Notes: a model not told the origin generated them from the sequence alone. A stretch of DNA of 64,000 nucleotides from Luteimonas terrae (GCF_004358165.1 NZ_SMTG01000002.1:1674001-1738000), one strand, 5' to 3'. Positions 1-9,105 are shown, counted from the first letter of the stretch. Program-made: numbers and translations.

Positions 1-545
1 AAAACACCCCCGGGCGAAATGACCCGCGCGAGTTCGACGAACGCGCGCGACGCATCGGGCACGTGTTCCAGCACATCGAGGCTGACCAACGCGTCCAAAG
101 TGCCGGTCCCGAAACCGAGCGCGGTGACGTCTTCATGCCGCACGAGCTCCGGAACGCCTTGGCGCAGCAGCCAGAGCGACAACCGCAGGCGCTTGGCGAC
201 GCTGACGACGAACTCGGAACCGCTCATGCGCGGAAAGATGGCGCGAAGTGCGAGATACAGACGACTCGCGTGCTCGGTGAGGTGGATGCGCGCTTGCGGC
301 TGTCCGCCCATCCGTTGTTTCAGCACGCCGCCGACGGCGCGCTGCCGTGCATTGCAACCGCACGCCAGACACGCGAGACCCTCGCGCGCATCCGCATGAT
401 CGATCGCAGCGCTGAATCCTGCCGATGCACCGCAGAGACCGCAAACTCCTGGGAGCGGTTGACCGTCGATCGACAGGGCGACGTCGGCGGCCCGCGACGT
501 CGCTGCGGCATCACACCATGACGCGTGATCCCGGCAGACCGTCAT
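1..545 (-). CDS. Class I SAM-dependent methyltransferase with N-terminal zinc ribbon (3' end cut by window edge)
   Basis: About 181 codons are readable from ATG at 545 down to the window edge with no stop, so the gene is partial. The start overlaps the stop of the upstream rRNA methyltransferase gene as ATGA (545-542), suggesting translational coupling. Residues C35/C38 and C59/C62/C64 form a zinc-ribbon-like pair, followed by NARQR, a pattern seen in methyltransferases of glycan or surface-polymer loci. Around residues 157-164 is DVLEHVPD, the acidic motif of Methyltransf_11 enzymes, followed by ARVISPGG. The glycine-rich motif I expected before it is not obvious. The family transfers methyl from SAM; the substrate cannot be told from sequence. 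Confidence 0.75.
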   Translation of the reverse strand, partial: MTVCRDHASWCDAAATSRAADVALSIDGQPLPGVCGLCGASAGFSAAIDHADAREGLACLACGCNARQRAVGGVLKQRMGGQPQARIHLTEHASRLYLALRAIFPRMSGSEFVVSVAKRLRLSLWLLRQGVPELVRHEDVTALGFGTGTLDALVSLDVLEHVPDASRAFVELARVISPGGV

Positions 546-1441
546 GCCCGGTGTTGCTGCCGCCACTGCGCCAGCAGCACCGCGGTCGCCGAGGCGACGT
601 TGAGGCTTTCGACCGCGCTGCTGCCGGGAATGCGCAGCTGCGTGTCGCAGGTCGCGGCGAGCGCATCGTCCATGCCTTCGCCTTCGGCACCGAGCACGTA
701 GACCAGACGCTGCGGCAGGCGCGTGGCAAACAGGTCCTCGCCGCCGCGCACGACCGTGGCGGCCAGTTGGAAACCGGCGCTGCGCAACTGCGCGAGCGCG
801 TTGTCCTCGCGACCCATGCGTACGAAACGCACGGCCTCCGCGCCGCCTTCGGCGACACGCGCCGCAGCGCCCGACAGTGCCAGCGAGGCGTCCTTGGGCA
901 GCAGCACCGCACCGATGGCGAAATGCGCGGCCGAGCGCAGGATCGCGCCGAGGTTGTGCGGATTGCCCACCCCGTCGAGCCATAGCGCGCATGCCGGGCC
1001 TTCCGGCAGCGCGGTCAGCCATTCGCCGAGCGACAACGGCGTCTCGCGCAGCACGTCGGCGACGATGCCTTCGTGGTGCGTGCTGGCGGCAAGCTTGCGC
1101 AGATCGTCCTCGCCGACCACGCGATAGCCCACGCGGTTGGACGCGCACCACTTGAGCAGGGGCTGGACCTGCGGAATGCGCGCTTCGAGCAGATACAGCT
1201 TGCGGATCGCCTCGGGCCGGCGCGCGAACACCGCCTCGATCGCGTTGCGTCCGTACAGCCGAAGTTCGCGTCGGTCCTCGCCCGGTTCCTCCGCCGACGC
1301 CGCGGCGGGGGCCGCGCGTGGCGAGGGCGCGGCCGGCGCCATCGTGCGCCCGCGACCGCCCCAGGGGCTGTCGCGACCCGGCGCAGGCGCCGGTGTGCGG
1401 GGCGTATCGCGGCCGCTACCGGACCAGGGGGACTTCGTCAT
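542..1441 (-). CDS. TrmH-family (SPOUT) rRNA/tRNA 2'-O-methyltransferase, YfiF-like
   Basis: Predicted 299-residue RNA ribose methyltransferase of the knotted SPOUT fold. After a low-complexity basic/Pro/Ala N-terminal tail of about 60 residues comes the substrate-binding domain (LYGRNAIEAVFARRPEAI), then the three TrmH motifs: NPHNLGAILRSAAHF, LGAEGEGM and SSAVESLNVASATAVLL. The linker and core resemble E. coli YfiF more than classical RlmB. The ATG at 1441 lies 1 base after the stop of the upstream symporter gene; in-frame ATG codons further upstream would overlap that gene. Its stop overlaps the start of the following methyltransferase. The exact RNA target is unknown, and RlmB is an alternative name. 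Confidence 0.88.
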   Translation of the reverse strand: MTKSPWSGSGRDTPRTPAPAPGRDSPWGGRGRTMAPAAPSPRAAPAAASAEEPGEDRRELRLYGRNAIEAVFARRPEAIRKLYLLEARIPQVQPLLKWCASNRVGYRVVGEDDLRKLAASTHHEGIVADVLRETPLSLGEWLTALPEGPACALWLDGVGNPHNLGAILRSAAHFAIGAVLLPKDASLALSGAAARVAEGGAEAVRFVRMGREDNALAQLRSAGFQLAATVVRGGEDLFATRLPQRLVYVLGAEGEGMDDALAATCDTQLRIPGSSAVESLNVASATAVLLAQWRQQHRA

Positions 1442-1442
1442 G

Positions 1443-2933
1443 TCAGGGAGCCTTGCGCCAGAAATCGGCATTGCGGATCCCGAGCCTGTCGGGATCGAAC
1501 GTGGGGTCGAGACCTTGTTTCTTCTGCTGCTCGTAGTCGCGCAGCGCCTGCAGCGCCGGCTTCTGCAGGATCAGGATCGCGACGATGTTGAGCCAGGCCA
1601 TCACACCCACGCCGATGTCGCCGAGCATCCAGGCCATCTCGGCGCTGCGGACCGCGCCGAAGATCACCATGCCGGTGATCGCCAGGCGCAGCAGCAGCGT
1701 GCGGCCCGGTCGGGACACGTGGTTGTTGAGATAGGTCAGGTTGGTCTCGGCCATGTAGTAGTAGGCGAGCATCGTGGTGAACGCGAAGAAGAACAGCGCG
1801 ACCGCGAGGAAGCCCGCGCCCCAGCCCGGCAGGATCGAGTCAATGCCCGCCTGCGCGAAGCCGGCGCCGGCCTGCACGCCCGGCAGCGCCTCGTGCAGCA
1901 TGCCCCCGGCGGGGTTGACCACGTTGTACATGCCCGTCGCCAGCACCAGGAACGCGGTCGAGGTGCAGATCAGCATGGTGTCGAAGTAGATCGCCCAGGC
2001 CTGCACGTAGCCCTGCTTGGCCGGATGCGACACCTCGGCGGCCGCGGCCGCGTGCGGGCCGGTGCCCTGGCCGGCCTCGTTGGCATAGATGCCGCGCTTG
2101 ACGCCCCACTCCACCGCCAGGCCCAGCATCGCGCCGAACGCCGCATGCGCGCCGAACGCGCTTTCGAAGATGATGCGGAACATCGTCGGCAGGAAGTCGA
2201 TGTTGGCGACCATCACGACGACGGCGGTCAGGATGTAGGCGATCGCCATGAACGGGACCACGGTCTCGGCGAAGCGCGCGATGCGCTTGACGCCGCCGAA
2301 GATCACCACCGCCAGCATCGCCGCGACGGTGACGCCGATGCCGGCCTTGAGCGCCGTTGCAGCCGGCATGCCCAGAATTTCGCCCGACAGATCACCGCAG
2401 ACCGAACCGCCGCGGCAGGCGTTGACGATGCTGTCGGCGATCGCATTGGCCTGCACGCCCGGCATCAGCAGGCCGGCGGCGATCAGCGTCGCGAACGCAA
2501 ACGCCAGCGCGTACCACTTCAGACCCATGGCCTTTTCGATGTAGTACGCCGGGCCGCCGCGGTAGCGCCCTTCGGCGTCCTTTTCCTTGTAGATCTGCGC
2601 CAGCGTGCACTCGACGAACGAGGTCGAGGCACCGAGGAAACCCATCACCCACATCCAGAACACCGCGCCGGGGCCGCCGAAGGCGATCGCGGTGGCGACG
2701 CCGGCGATGTTGCCGATGCCGATGCGCCCGGCCATCGACATGGCCAGCGCCTGGAACGAGGACACGCCGGCGTTCGAACTCTTGCCGCTGAAGGTCAGCC
2801 GGGTCATCTCGACGAAACCGCGGACCTGCATGAAGCGGGTGCGGAACGAGAACCACAAGCCGGCGCCCAGGCACAGCGCGATCAGCGCCTTGCTCCAGAT
2901 CAGTCCGTTCAATGCACTGAGTACGGTATCCAC
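1443..2933 (-). CDS. Alanine/glycine:cation symporter (AGCS family)
   Basis: Inner-membrane Na+- or H+-coupled importer of small neutral amino acids, 496 residues with about ten hydrophobic segments. The AGCS signature is clear near residues 70-95 (GIGNIAGVATAIAFGGPGA followed by FWMW), as are YRGGPAYYIEKAMG and GIYANEAGQGTGPHAAAAA, which belong to the substrate/cation pathway. I chose GTG at 2933 because AGGA sits just upstream and the protein then starts at the first conserved segment; the open frame runs to 3230 but that part is not AGCS-like. It lies 107 bases downstream of the GNAT gene on the same strand and 1 base from the next gene, so it is probably co-transcribed with the rRNA methyltransferase. 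Confidence 0.93.
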   Translation of the reverse strand: MDTVLSALNGLIWSKALIALCLGAGLWFSFRTRFMQVRGFVEMTRLTFSGKSSNAGVSSFQALAMSMAGRIGIGNIAGVATAIAFGGPGAVFWMWVMGFLGASTSFVECTLAQIYKEKDAEGRYRGGPAYYIEKAMGLKWYALAFAFATLIAAGLLMPGVQANAIADSIVNACRGGSVCGDLSGEILGMPAATALKAGIGVTVAAMLAVVIFGGVKRIARFAETVVPFMAIAYILTAVVVMVANIDFLPTMFRIIFESAFGAHAAFGAMLGLAVEWGVKRGIYANEAGQGTGPHAAAAAEVSHPAKQGYVQAWAIYFDTMLICTSTAFLVLATGMYNVVNPAGGMLHEALPGVQAGAGFAQAGIDSILPGWGAGFLAVALFFFAFTTMLAYYYMAETNLTYLNNHVSRPGRTLLLRLAITGMVIFGAVRSAEMAWMLGDIGVGVMAWLNIVAILILQKPALQALRDYEQQKKQGLDPTFDPDRLGIRNADFWRKAP

Positions 2934-3040
2934 GTGTCCTCTGCTCCCCGATCGGTGGCTGCGGCCCCCGCCGCGAAGGCGACACGATACCTGCATTCCT
3001 CCGGGCGCGTGACGCGATGACACGTGCGATGCGGCGTCGA

Positions 3041-3598
3041 TCAGTGGGCAGCGGTGTCCCGCAGCAATCCGAACACGCGCAGGTCGTGCAGCCCGTCGGG
3101 CTTGCGGATCGCGGCACGCAGCCGCCCTTCCTCGGCGAAGCCATTGGCCAGCAGCACGCGGGCCAAGGCCGGGTTGATGTCGAGCACGTTGGCCTGCAAT
3201 CGCGACAGGCCCAGCGCGTCCATGACCCACGGCACGTACAGCGCGACGGCGCGACGCATCACGCCGCGGTTCCAGTGCGCCCGGCCCAGCCAGTAGCCGA
3301 GTTCGGCCGCATGCGCGCGCTCGCCGCTGCCCGGTGCGCGGATGCCGATGCTGCCGCAGGCCTCGCCGTCGATCTCGATCGCCAGCACCGGCTGCGATAG
3401 GTCCACGACCGTGCCGTCCAGGAAGGCCTCGCCGTCCGCGCGCGTGTAGGGATGCGGGAAGCGCTCGCTGAGTCCGCGGACGATCGCGGCATCGTCGGCA
3501 TGCCGCAGCAGAGCGCCGAGATCTGCGGTGCGCCAGCGGCGGAGCACGAAGCCCGCGCCGTCCAGACGCACCGCGTCCCAGCGCGTGGCGTCAGGCAT
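3041..3598 (-). CDS. GNAT family N-acetyltransferase (RimJ/RimL type)
   Basis: A 185-residue acetyl-CoA-dependent acetyltransferase. It begins with the typical FVLRRWRTADLGALLRHADD segment of the Acetyltransf_3 group, has ELGYWLGRAHWNRGVMRRAV in place of motif A/V elements (the RimJ-like acetyl-CoA region), and ends with NPALARVLLANGFAEEGRL, a classical GNAT C-terminal signature. Such enzymes acetylate N-terminal amino groups of proteins or small amines; the substrate cannot be inferred. The start codon lies inside the 3' end of the RND pump gene (8-base overlap), so it is probably co-expressed with the efflux operon. Confidence 0.88.
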   Translation of the reverse strand: MPDATRWDAVRLDGAGFVLRRWRTADLGALLRHADDAAIVRGLSERFPHPYTRADGEAFLDGTVVDLSQPVLAIEIDGEACGSIGIRAPGSGERAHAAELGYWLGRAHWNRGVMRRAVALYVPWVMDALGLSRLQANVLDINPALARVLLANGFAEEGRLRAAIRKPDGLHDLRVFGLLRDTAAH

Positions 3599-6500
3599 GG
3601 CCGCCGACGACCGGCGTCTCCGCCTCCAGGCGCTCGAGCTCCTGCGCCAGCGCTTCGGGCGAGCGGGTGAACGGGGCCAGCAGGGCGTAGAACGCCGGCA
3701 CCACGAACAGCGACAGCAGCGTGGAGAACGTGACGCCGAAGATGATCACCACGCCGATCGTGGCGCGGCTGGCCGAGCCCGGACCGCCGGCCACGACCAG
3801 CGGAATCGCGCCGACCACGGTCGCGGCCGCGGTCATCAGGATCGGGCGCAGACGCACGGCCGAGGCCTCGGCGATCGCCTCGCGCACGCTCCGGCCGTCG
3901 TCGCGAAGCTGGTTGGCGAACTCGACGATCAGGATGCCGTTCTTCGCCGCCAGGCCGATCAGCATCACGATGCCGATCTGGCTGAAGAGATTCAGCGTGC
4001 CCCCCGTCGCCCACAGGCCGAGCAGCGCGCCGAGCACCGCCAGCGGCACGGTCAGCATGATCGACAGCGGATGCACGAAGCTCTCGAACTGCGCCGCGAG
4101 CACGAGGTAGACGATCAGCAGCGCCATCGCGAAGGTCAGCACCACCGCACCGCCCGCTTCCTGGAACTCGCGGCTCTCGCCCTTCCAGTCGAGCTGGGCG
4201 TAGTGCGGCAATTCCTCGGCGGCGACCTGGCGGGTCCACTCGAGCGCCTCGCTCATCGTGTACCCCTCGGACAGGCCGGCCGAGATCGTGATCGCGCGCA
4301 GGCGGTTGAAGCGGTTGAAGCTCGCCGGCTCGGCCACTTCGCTGAGCGTGACCAGATTCGACAGCGGAATCAGCGCATCGTCGCGACCACGCACGTAGGT
4401 GCCCGCGAGATCGGCGGGGGACATGCGCGCGCCGCGGTCGGCCTGCAGCAGCACGTCGTATTCCTCGCCGCTGTCGACGAAGGTCGTGACCTGGCGCGAG
4501 CCCATCATGGTCTCGAGCGTGCGACCGATCTCCTGCACGGACACGCCCAGATCGGCGGCGCGCGTGCGGTCGATGTCCACCCGCATCTGCGGACGCGTTT
4601 CCTTGTAGTCCGAGTCGGGATCCTGGATGCCGGGGTTGTCGCGCATGCGCGCGAGCATGCGGTCGCGCCACTGCGCGATCTCGGCGTAGTCCGGGCCACC
4701 GAGCACGAGCTGGTAACGCTGGCCGCGGCTGCTGATCAGGCCGCCGGGGACGTTCGCGCGCACCTGCACGCCCGGCAGTTCGGCGAAATCCGCGCGCAGC
4801 ATGTCGACGATCTCGGGCGTGCTGACGCTGCGCTCGCGCCAGTCCTGCAGGAACACGATGACCTGTCCGTTGTGCATGTCCTGGGCGCCGCCCCAGCCAC
4901 GCGGCACGCGCGAATTCGCGCGTTCGATCGGCTGGTTCTCGCCCAGGTACTTGTTGAAGATCGCCTCGACCTGCTGCATCTGGCCGACGGTGTAGTCGAA
5001 GCCGGCACCTTCGGGGCCGTCGACGCCGACGAAGAAGCGACCGCGATCCTCGGCCGGCGACAGTTCACCGGGCACGCGCCAGAACAGCAGCACCGCGGCC
5101 AGCAGGCAGCCGCCGATCGCCAGCGCCAGCAGCAGCACCAGCCGCATCGGCGTCAGCGCGACCAGACGATCGACGCGGCGGCCGTAGCCGCTGCTCACCG
5201 TGTCGAGCTTGCGGGTGACCCAGGCATTGAAGCCGGTCTTCTTCTGGCCGTGCGGCCGCACGAGCTTGGAGCACATCATCGGCGTCAGCGTCAGTGCGAT
5301 GAACGCCGACAGCGCGACCGCACCGGCGAGCGTGACCGACAGTTCGCGGAACAGCCGGCCCGAATTGCCCTCCATGAAACCGACCGGCAGGAACACCGCG
5401 ACCAGCACCGCCGTGGTCGCGATGACCGCGAATGCCACCTGCGCGGTGCCGCGCCGCGCGGCCACCAGCGGCGGCTCGCCCGCATCGGCGCGGCGCTGCA
5501 CGTTCTCCAGCACGATGATCGCGTCGTCTACGACCAGACCGATGCACAGCACCAGCGCCAGCAGGGTCAGCAGGTTGATCGAGAAGCCGAACGCGTACAG
5601 CGCGACGAACGCCGCGATCAGACAGACCGGCGCGGTCACGGCCGGGATGATCGCCGCGCGCAGGCTGCCCAGGAACAGCCAGATCACCACGAACACCAGG
5701 CCCATGGCCTCGAACAGCGTCCAGTACACGCGCGTGATCGCCGACTCGATGAACATCGTGTTGTCGGCGGCGACGAAGATCTCCGTGCCTTCGGGCAGCG
5801 TCTCCTGGATGCGTTCGGCCTCGGCACGCGCCGCGCGGGCGACGTCGAGCGCGTTCGCGGTCGAGGTGCGCACGATGCCCAGGCCCACGTTGGGCACCGA
5901 GTTGCTGCGCATGTAGGAGCGGCGCTCGTCGGGCCCCAGTTCGACCCGCGCGATGTCGCCCACGCGCACCACGTAACCGTCGTCGCCACGCCGTACCGGC
6001 ATCTGAGCGAACTGGCCCGGCTCGCGATAGCCGCGCTCCACGCGCAGGGTGAAGTCGCGTGTTTCCGACTCGATGCTGCCGGCCGGCAGCTCCACGTTCT
6101 CGGTGCGCAGCGCGTTCTCGACGTCGGCCGCGGTCACGCCGCGTGCGGTCATCGCCTCGCGGTCGAGCCAGATGCGCATCGAATAGCGCTGGCCGCCGCT
6201 GAGCTGCACGCGCGCCACGCCGTCGAGCGACGACAGCCGGTCGAGGATGTAGCGGTCGGTGTAGTCGGTGAGCTCGAGCGTGCCCATCGTGCTCGAGCGC
6301 AGGTTGAGCCAGAGGATCGCGTCGGCGTCGGCCTCGACCTTGGAGATTTCCGGCGGGTCGGCTTCCTGCGGCATGCGGTCGGCGACGCGGCTGATCGCGT
6401 CGCGCACGTCGTTGGCCGCCGCCTCGATGTCACGCGTGAGGTTGAACTCGATGGTCACGTCGGCGCGCCCGTTGCGGCTGCGCGATTCGATCGTGCGGAT

Positions 6501-6728
6501 GCCCTCGATGCCGGCCAGCGCATCCTCGAGGATCTGGGTGATGCGGGTCTCGACCACGGCGGCCGACGCACCCGGGTAGCTCACGTCCACCGAGACGATC
6601 GGCGGGTCGATGTTGGGCATCTCGCGCAGGGTCAGGCGACTGAACGCCATCAGGCCCAGCACCACCAGCAACAGGCTGATCACGACGGCGAAGACCGGCC
6701 GCCGGATCGCGATGTCCGACATCTTCAT
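3591..6728 (-). CDS. RND efflux transporter permease (HAE1/AcrB-like)
   Basis: Proton-driven inner-membrane drug exporter, 1045 residues, the normal length for the family. It starts with the cytoplasmic/TM1 segment MSDIAIRRPVFAVVISLLL and carries the TM4 proton-relay aspartates D401/D402 in GLVVDDAIIVLENV (equivalent to AcrB D407/D408) and the TM10 lysine in GLAAKNGILIVEF (AcrB K940 equivalent). Two large periplasmic loops are present in the expected positions. The start overlaps the stop of the adaptor gene as ATGA (6728-6725), so adaptor and pump are translationally coupled. No outer-membrane channel gene follows, so a TolC-type partner must be encoded elsewhere. Substrates are not predictable. 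Confidence 0.95.
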   Translation of the reverse strand: MKMSDIAIRRPVFAVVISLLLVVLGLMAFSRLTLREMPNIDPPIVSVDVSYPGASAAVVETRITQILEDALAGIEGIRTIESRSRNGRADVTIEFNLTRDIEAAANDVRDAISRVADRMPQEADPPEISKVEADADAILWLNLRSSTMGTLELTDYTDRYILDRLSSLDGVARVQLSGGQRYSMRIWLDREAMTARGVTAADVENALRTENVELPAGSIESETRDFTLRVERGYREPGQFAQMPVRRGDDGYVVRVGDIARVELGPDERRSYMRSNSVPNVGLGIVRTSTANALDVARAARAEAERIQETLPEGTEIFVAADNTMFIESAITRVYWTLFEAMGLVFVVIWLFLGSLRAAIIPAVTAPVCLIAAFVALYAFGFSINLLTLLALVLCIGLVVDDAIIVLENVQRRADAGEPPLVAARRGTAQVAFAVIATTAVLVAVFLPVGFMEGNSGRLFRELSVTLAGAVALSAFIALTLTPMMCSKLVRPHGQKKTGFNAWVTRKLDTVSSGYGRRVDRLVALTPMRLVLLLALAIGGCLLAAVLLFWRVPGELSPAEDRGRFFVGVDGPEGAGFDYTVGQMQQVEAIFNKYLGENQPIERANSRVPRGWGGAQDMHNGQVIVFLQDWRERSVSTPEIVDMLRADFAELPGVQVRANVPGGLISSRGQRYQLVLGGPDYAEIAQWRDRMLARMRDNPGIQDPDSDYKETRPQMRVDIDRTRAADLGVSVQEIGRTLETMMGSRQVTTFVDSGEEYDVLLQADRGARMSPADLAGTYVRGRDDALIPLSNLVTLSEVAEPASFNRFNRLRAITISAGLSEGYTMSEALEWTRQVAAEELPHYAQLDWKGESREFQEAGGAVVLTFAMALLIVYLVLAAQFESFVHPLSIMLTVPLAVLGALLGLWATGGTLNLFSQIGIVMLIGLAAKNGILIVEFANQLRDDGRSVREAIAEASAVRLRPILMTAAATVVGAIPLVVAGGPGSASRATIGVVIIFGVTFSTLLSLFVVPAFYALLAPFTRSPEALAQELERLEAETPVVGGHA

Positions 6729-7843
6729 TGCGCGGCCCCGGCAGCCCCGGCCTCATCGGCGGGCGGCGTCTTGGCCTCCTGCACGGACCCTTCGGTGATG
6801 GTCATGCCCGGGCGCAGCTTGCCGGTGCCGTCGACGACGATGCGCGTGCCGGCCTCCAGTCCCTCCACCACTTCGACCAGACCCTGCTCGCGCACGCCGA
6901 CCGTCACCGGCACCTGCTCGACGGTGTCGTCGTCCTTGACGCGGAACACGAAGGTGTCGCGCCCGACCTGGATCACCGCGATCTCGGGCAGCATCAGCGC
7001 TTCGCGCGCCGCCTGCTGCAGCCGCACTTCGACCAGCATGCCGGGGCGCAGCAGGCGCTCGGCATTCTCGAAGCCGGCGCGGACCATCACCGCGCGGGTA
7101 TTGGGATCGATGCGCGCATCGATGGTCTGCACCGTGCCCTCGAAGCGCGTGCCGCGGCGCGCCGCCACCTGACCGATGACGGTCTGGCCGGGGGCCACGC
7201 GGGCGAGCAGCGTCTCGGGCACCGGGAAGTCCACGTAGACCGAGCGGATGTCGTCGAGCGTGGCGATCGGCGTGCCCGGCGTGACCAGCGCACCGGGACT
7301 GACCTGGCGGATGCCGAGCACGCCGGCGAACGGCGCACGCACGGTGCGATCGCCGATGTTGGCGCGCATTTCGGCGACGGTGGCCCGCGCCGCGTCGCGC
7401 TCTGCGCGCAAAGTGTCGACCGAGGCGCGCGCGATCAGCTGGCTTTCCACCAGTTCGGCGCCGCGGCGGTACTGGCTGTCGGCATCGATGGCGGCGGCCT
7501 CGGCCGCCTGCAGCGTGGCCTGCTGCTGGTTGCCGCTCAGCGTGACCAGCGCCGACCCGGCCGTGACTTCGTCGCCGCTTTCAAAGTGCACGCGCTGCAC
7601 GATCTCGCTGACCTTCGCGGTCACGGTGATCGACTCGCGCGCATTCACGGTACCCAGTGCAGTGACGCTGTCGTTCCACTGGCGCGGCTGCACGACGGTG
7701 GTCGTGACCGGCACCGGTGCGCCGGCGCCGGCCGGGCCACGCCCGGGCGCTTCTCCGCCGCCACCGCAGGCGGTCAACACGAGCGAGACGGCGATGCCGA
7801 AGGCCCACAGCGCGGCGGGACGGACGGAGACATGCTGGGACAA
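6725..7843 (-). CDS. RND efflux periplasmic adaptor subunit (membrane fusion lipoprotein)
   Basis: Bridges the RND pump to an outer-membrane channel. About 372 residues: hydrophobic signal with lipobox LTAC (Cys26), then lipoyl half (SITVTAKVSEIVQRVHFESG), a short alpha-hairpin, the second lipoyl half (RTVRAPFAGVLGIRQVSPG), beta-barrel and membrane-proximal domains. No ATG precedes the lipobox in a sensible place; I chose TTG at 7843, giving a short lipoprotein signal. The open frame extends to 7960, so the start is uncertain. It is the first gene of the leftward operon and divergent from cysK. Confidence 0.9.
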   Translation of the reverse strand: MSQHVSVRPAALWAFGIAVSLVLTACGGGGEAPGRGPAGAGAPVPVTTTVVQPRQWNDSVTALGTVNARESITVTAKVSEIVQRVHFESGDEVTAGSALVTLSGNQQQATLQAAEAAAIDADSQYRRGAELVESQLIARASVDTLRAERDAARATVAEMRANIGDRTVRAPFAGVLGIRQVSPGALVTPGTPIATLDDIRSVYVDFPVPETLLARVAPGQTVIGQVAARRGTRFEGTVQTIDARIDPNTRAVMVRAGFENAERLLRPGMLVEVRLQQAAREALMLPEIAVIQVGRDTFVFRVKDDDTVEQVPVTVGVREQGLVEVVEGLEAGTRIVVDGTGKLRPGMTITEGSVQEAKTPPADEAGAAGAAQ

Positions 7844-8017
7844 GGGAGGCCTGCGGAGACGGAAAAACCGCCCGATCTTACCCGCTGGTCCGTGACGTTC
7901 ACTGTGCCATCGGATGGGGATGAAAAAACAGCGTTCCACGTCAACCGCTGGCCGCGTCACGCGTTGTGGCCCAGTCTGACCTCACCGCGCCCGGCGCACG
8001 CGAACGAGGCACCCCAC

Positions 8018-8977
8018 ATGGCCCTGTACGACAGCATTCTCGACACGATCGGCCACACCCCGATCGTCCGCCTGCACCGCATCGCCCCGCCGAACGTCGA
8101 ACTTTACGCGAAGGTGGAATCGTTCAATCCCGGCGGATCGGTCAAGGACCGCCTCGCGCTGGCGATCATTCTCGACGCCGAACGCCGCGGCGCGCTCAAG
8201 CCCGGCGATACCGTCGTCGAAGCCACGTCCGGCAATACCGGTGTCGCGCTGGCGATGGTCTGCGCGGCGCGCGGCTACAAGTTCGTCGCGACGATGGTCG
8301 AGACCTTCTCGATCGAACGCCGCAAGCTGATGCGCGCCTACGGCGCCAAGGTCATTCTCACGCCCGCCGCCGAGCGCGGCAGCGGCATGGTCCGCCGGGC
8401 GAAAGAACTGGCCGAGCAGCACGGCTGGTTCTGGGCCAGCCAGTTCGAGAATCCCGCCAATCCCGCGTATCACCGGCAGACGACGGCGGCCGAGATCCTG
8501 CGTGATTTCGCCGGACGCAGGCTCGACCATTTCGTCACCGGCTGGGGCACCGGCGGCACGCTGACCGGCGTGGGCGAAGTGCTGCGGGTCGCGAGGCCCG
8601 AAGTGGAAATCGTGACCTGCGAACCGGCAGGCGCTGCGCTGCTGCAGGGCAAGGACTGGACGCCGCACAAGGTGCAGGGCTGGACGCCCGATTTCGTGCC
8701 GGGCGTGCTCAATCGCGACGTCGCCCATCGGGTCCTGTCGATCGACGATGCCGCGTCCATCGACACCGCACGCCGCCTCGCGGCCGAGGAAGGCATCTTC
8801 GTCGGCATCTCGGCCGGCGGCACGCTGGCGGCCGCGCTCGAGGTCGCCAGGACCGCCGCCGATGGCGCGGTGATCCTGACGATGCTGCCCGATACCGGTG
8901 AGCGCTATTTCTCGACGCCGCTGTTCGCCGACGTCAATGAAGGCTCGGACGACGACTGGCTGGCCGGCCTGCCCTGA
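8018..8977 (+). CDS. cysK: Cysteine synthase A (O-acetylserine sulfhydrylase)
   Basis: PLP-dependent enzyme that makes L-cysteine from O-acetylserine and sulfide in the cytosol. 319 residues, the usual length. K43 in NPGGSVKDR is the Schiff-base lysine, TSGNTG at 70-75 is the substrate-binding loop, GTGGTLTG near 175 binds the PLP phosphate, and MLPDTGERY near the C-terminus is the conserved cap. GAGG lies about 8 bases before the ATG at 8018. The gene is alone on the + strand, divergent from the efflux operon. CysM is the main alternative, but the overall sequence reads as CysK-type. Confidence 0.94.
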   Translation: MALYDSILDTIGHTPIVRLHRIAPPNVELYAKVESFNPGGSVKDRLALAIILDAERRGALKPGDTVVEATSGNTGVALAMVCAARGYKFVATMVETFSIERRKLMRAYGAKVILTPAAERGSGMVRRAKELAEQHGWFWASQFENPANPAYHRQTTAAEILRDFAGRRLDHFVTGWGTGGTLTGVGEVLRVARPEVEIVTCEPAGAALLQGKDWTPHKVQGWTPDFVPGVLNRDVAHRVLSIDDAASIDTARRLAAEEGIFVGISAGGTLAAALEVARTAADGAVILTMLPDTGERYFSTPLFADVNEGSDDDWLAGLP

Positions 8978-8993
8978 GACGTGCGTCGTCAAC

Positions 8994-9019
8994 GGATCCG
9001 CGTATGCGCGCGCGGATCC
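8994..9019. terminator. Hairpin downstream of cysK
   Basis: Perfect 9-bp inverted repeat GGATCCGCG / CGCGGATCC with an 8-base loop, 17 bases after the cysK stop. There is no T-run after it, so it could be a weak terminator or mRNA-stabilising stem. Confidence 0.4.
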
Positions 9020-9032
9020 GCCGCACGTCCTG

Positions 9033-9105
9033 GTGGGAGCGCGCTCGCGCGCGATGTTTCGAACCGGTGCCGCAGGTCGGCAATCGTGCGCAAGCGCGTA
9101 CCCAC
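9033..9105. repeat. Inverted pair of REP-like palindromic elements
   Basis: A 23-base unit at 9033-9055 beginning GTGGGAGCGCGC is repeated in inverted orientation at 9083-9105, matching at 19 of 23 positions by eye. Each unit contains its own short GCGC palindrome. GTGGGAGCGCGCTTGCGCGC-type units are common extragenic elements in lysobacter-like genomes. It occupies the gap between the 3' ends of cysK and the gene at 9156. Confidence 0.55.

Noticed and set aside
1137..3020. A 627-codon open frame on the + strand opposite the AGCS symporter
   Set aside because: Arg/His/Asp-rich composition and full overlap with a well-conserved transporter on the other strand.
3528..7172. A 1214-codon open frame on the + strand opposite the efflux genes
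   Set aside because: His/Arg/Gln/Asp-rich with no domain, lying exactly antisense to the RND pump and adaptor; typical of high-GC sequence where the opposite strand rarely has stops.
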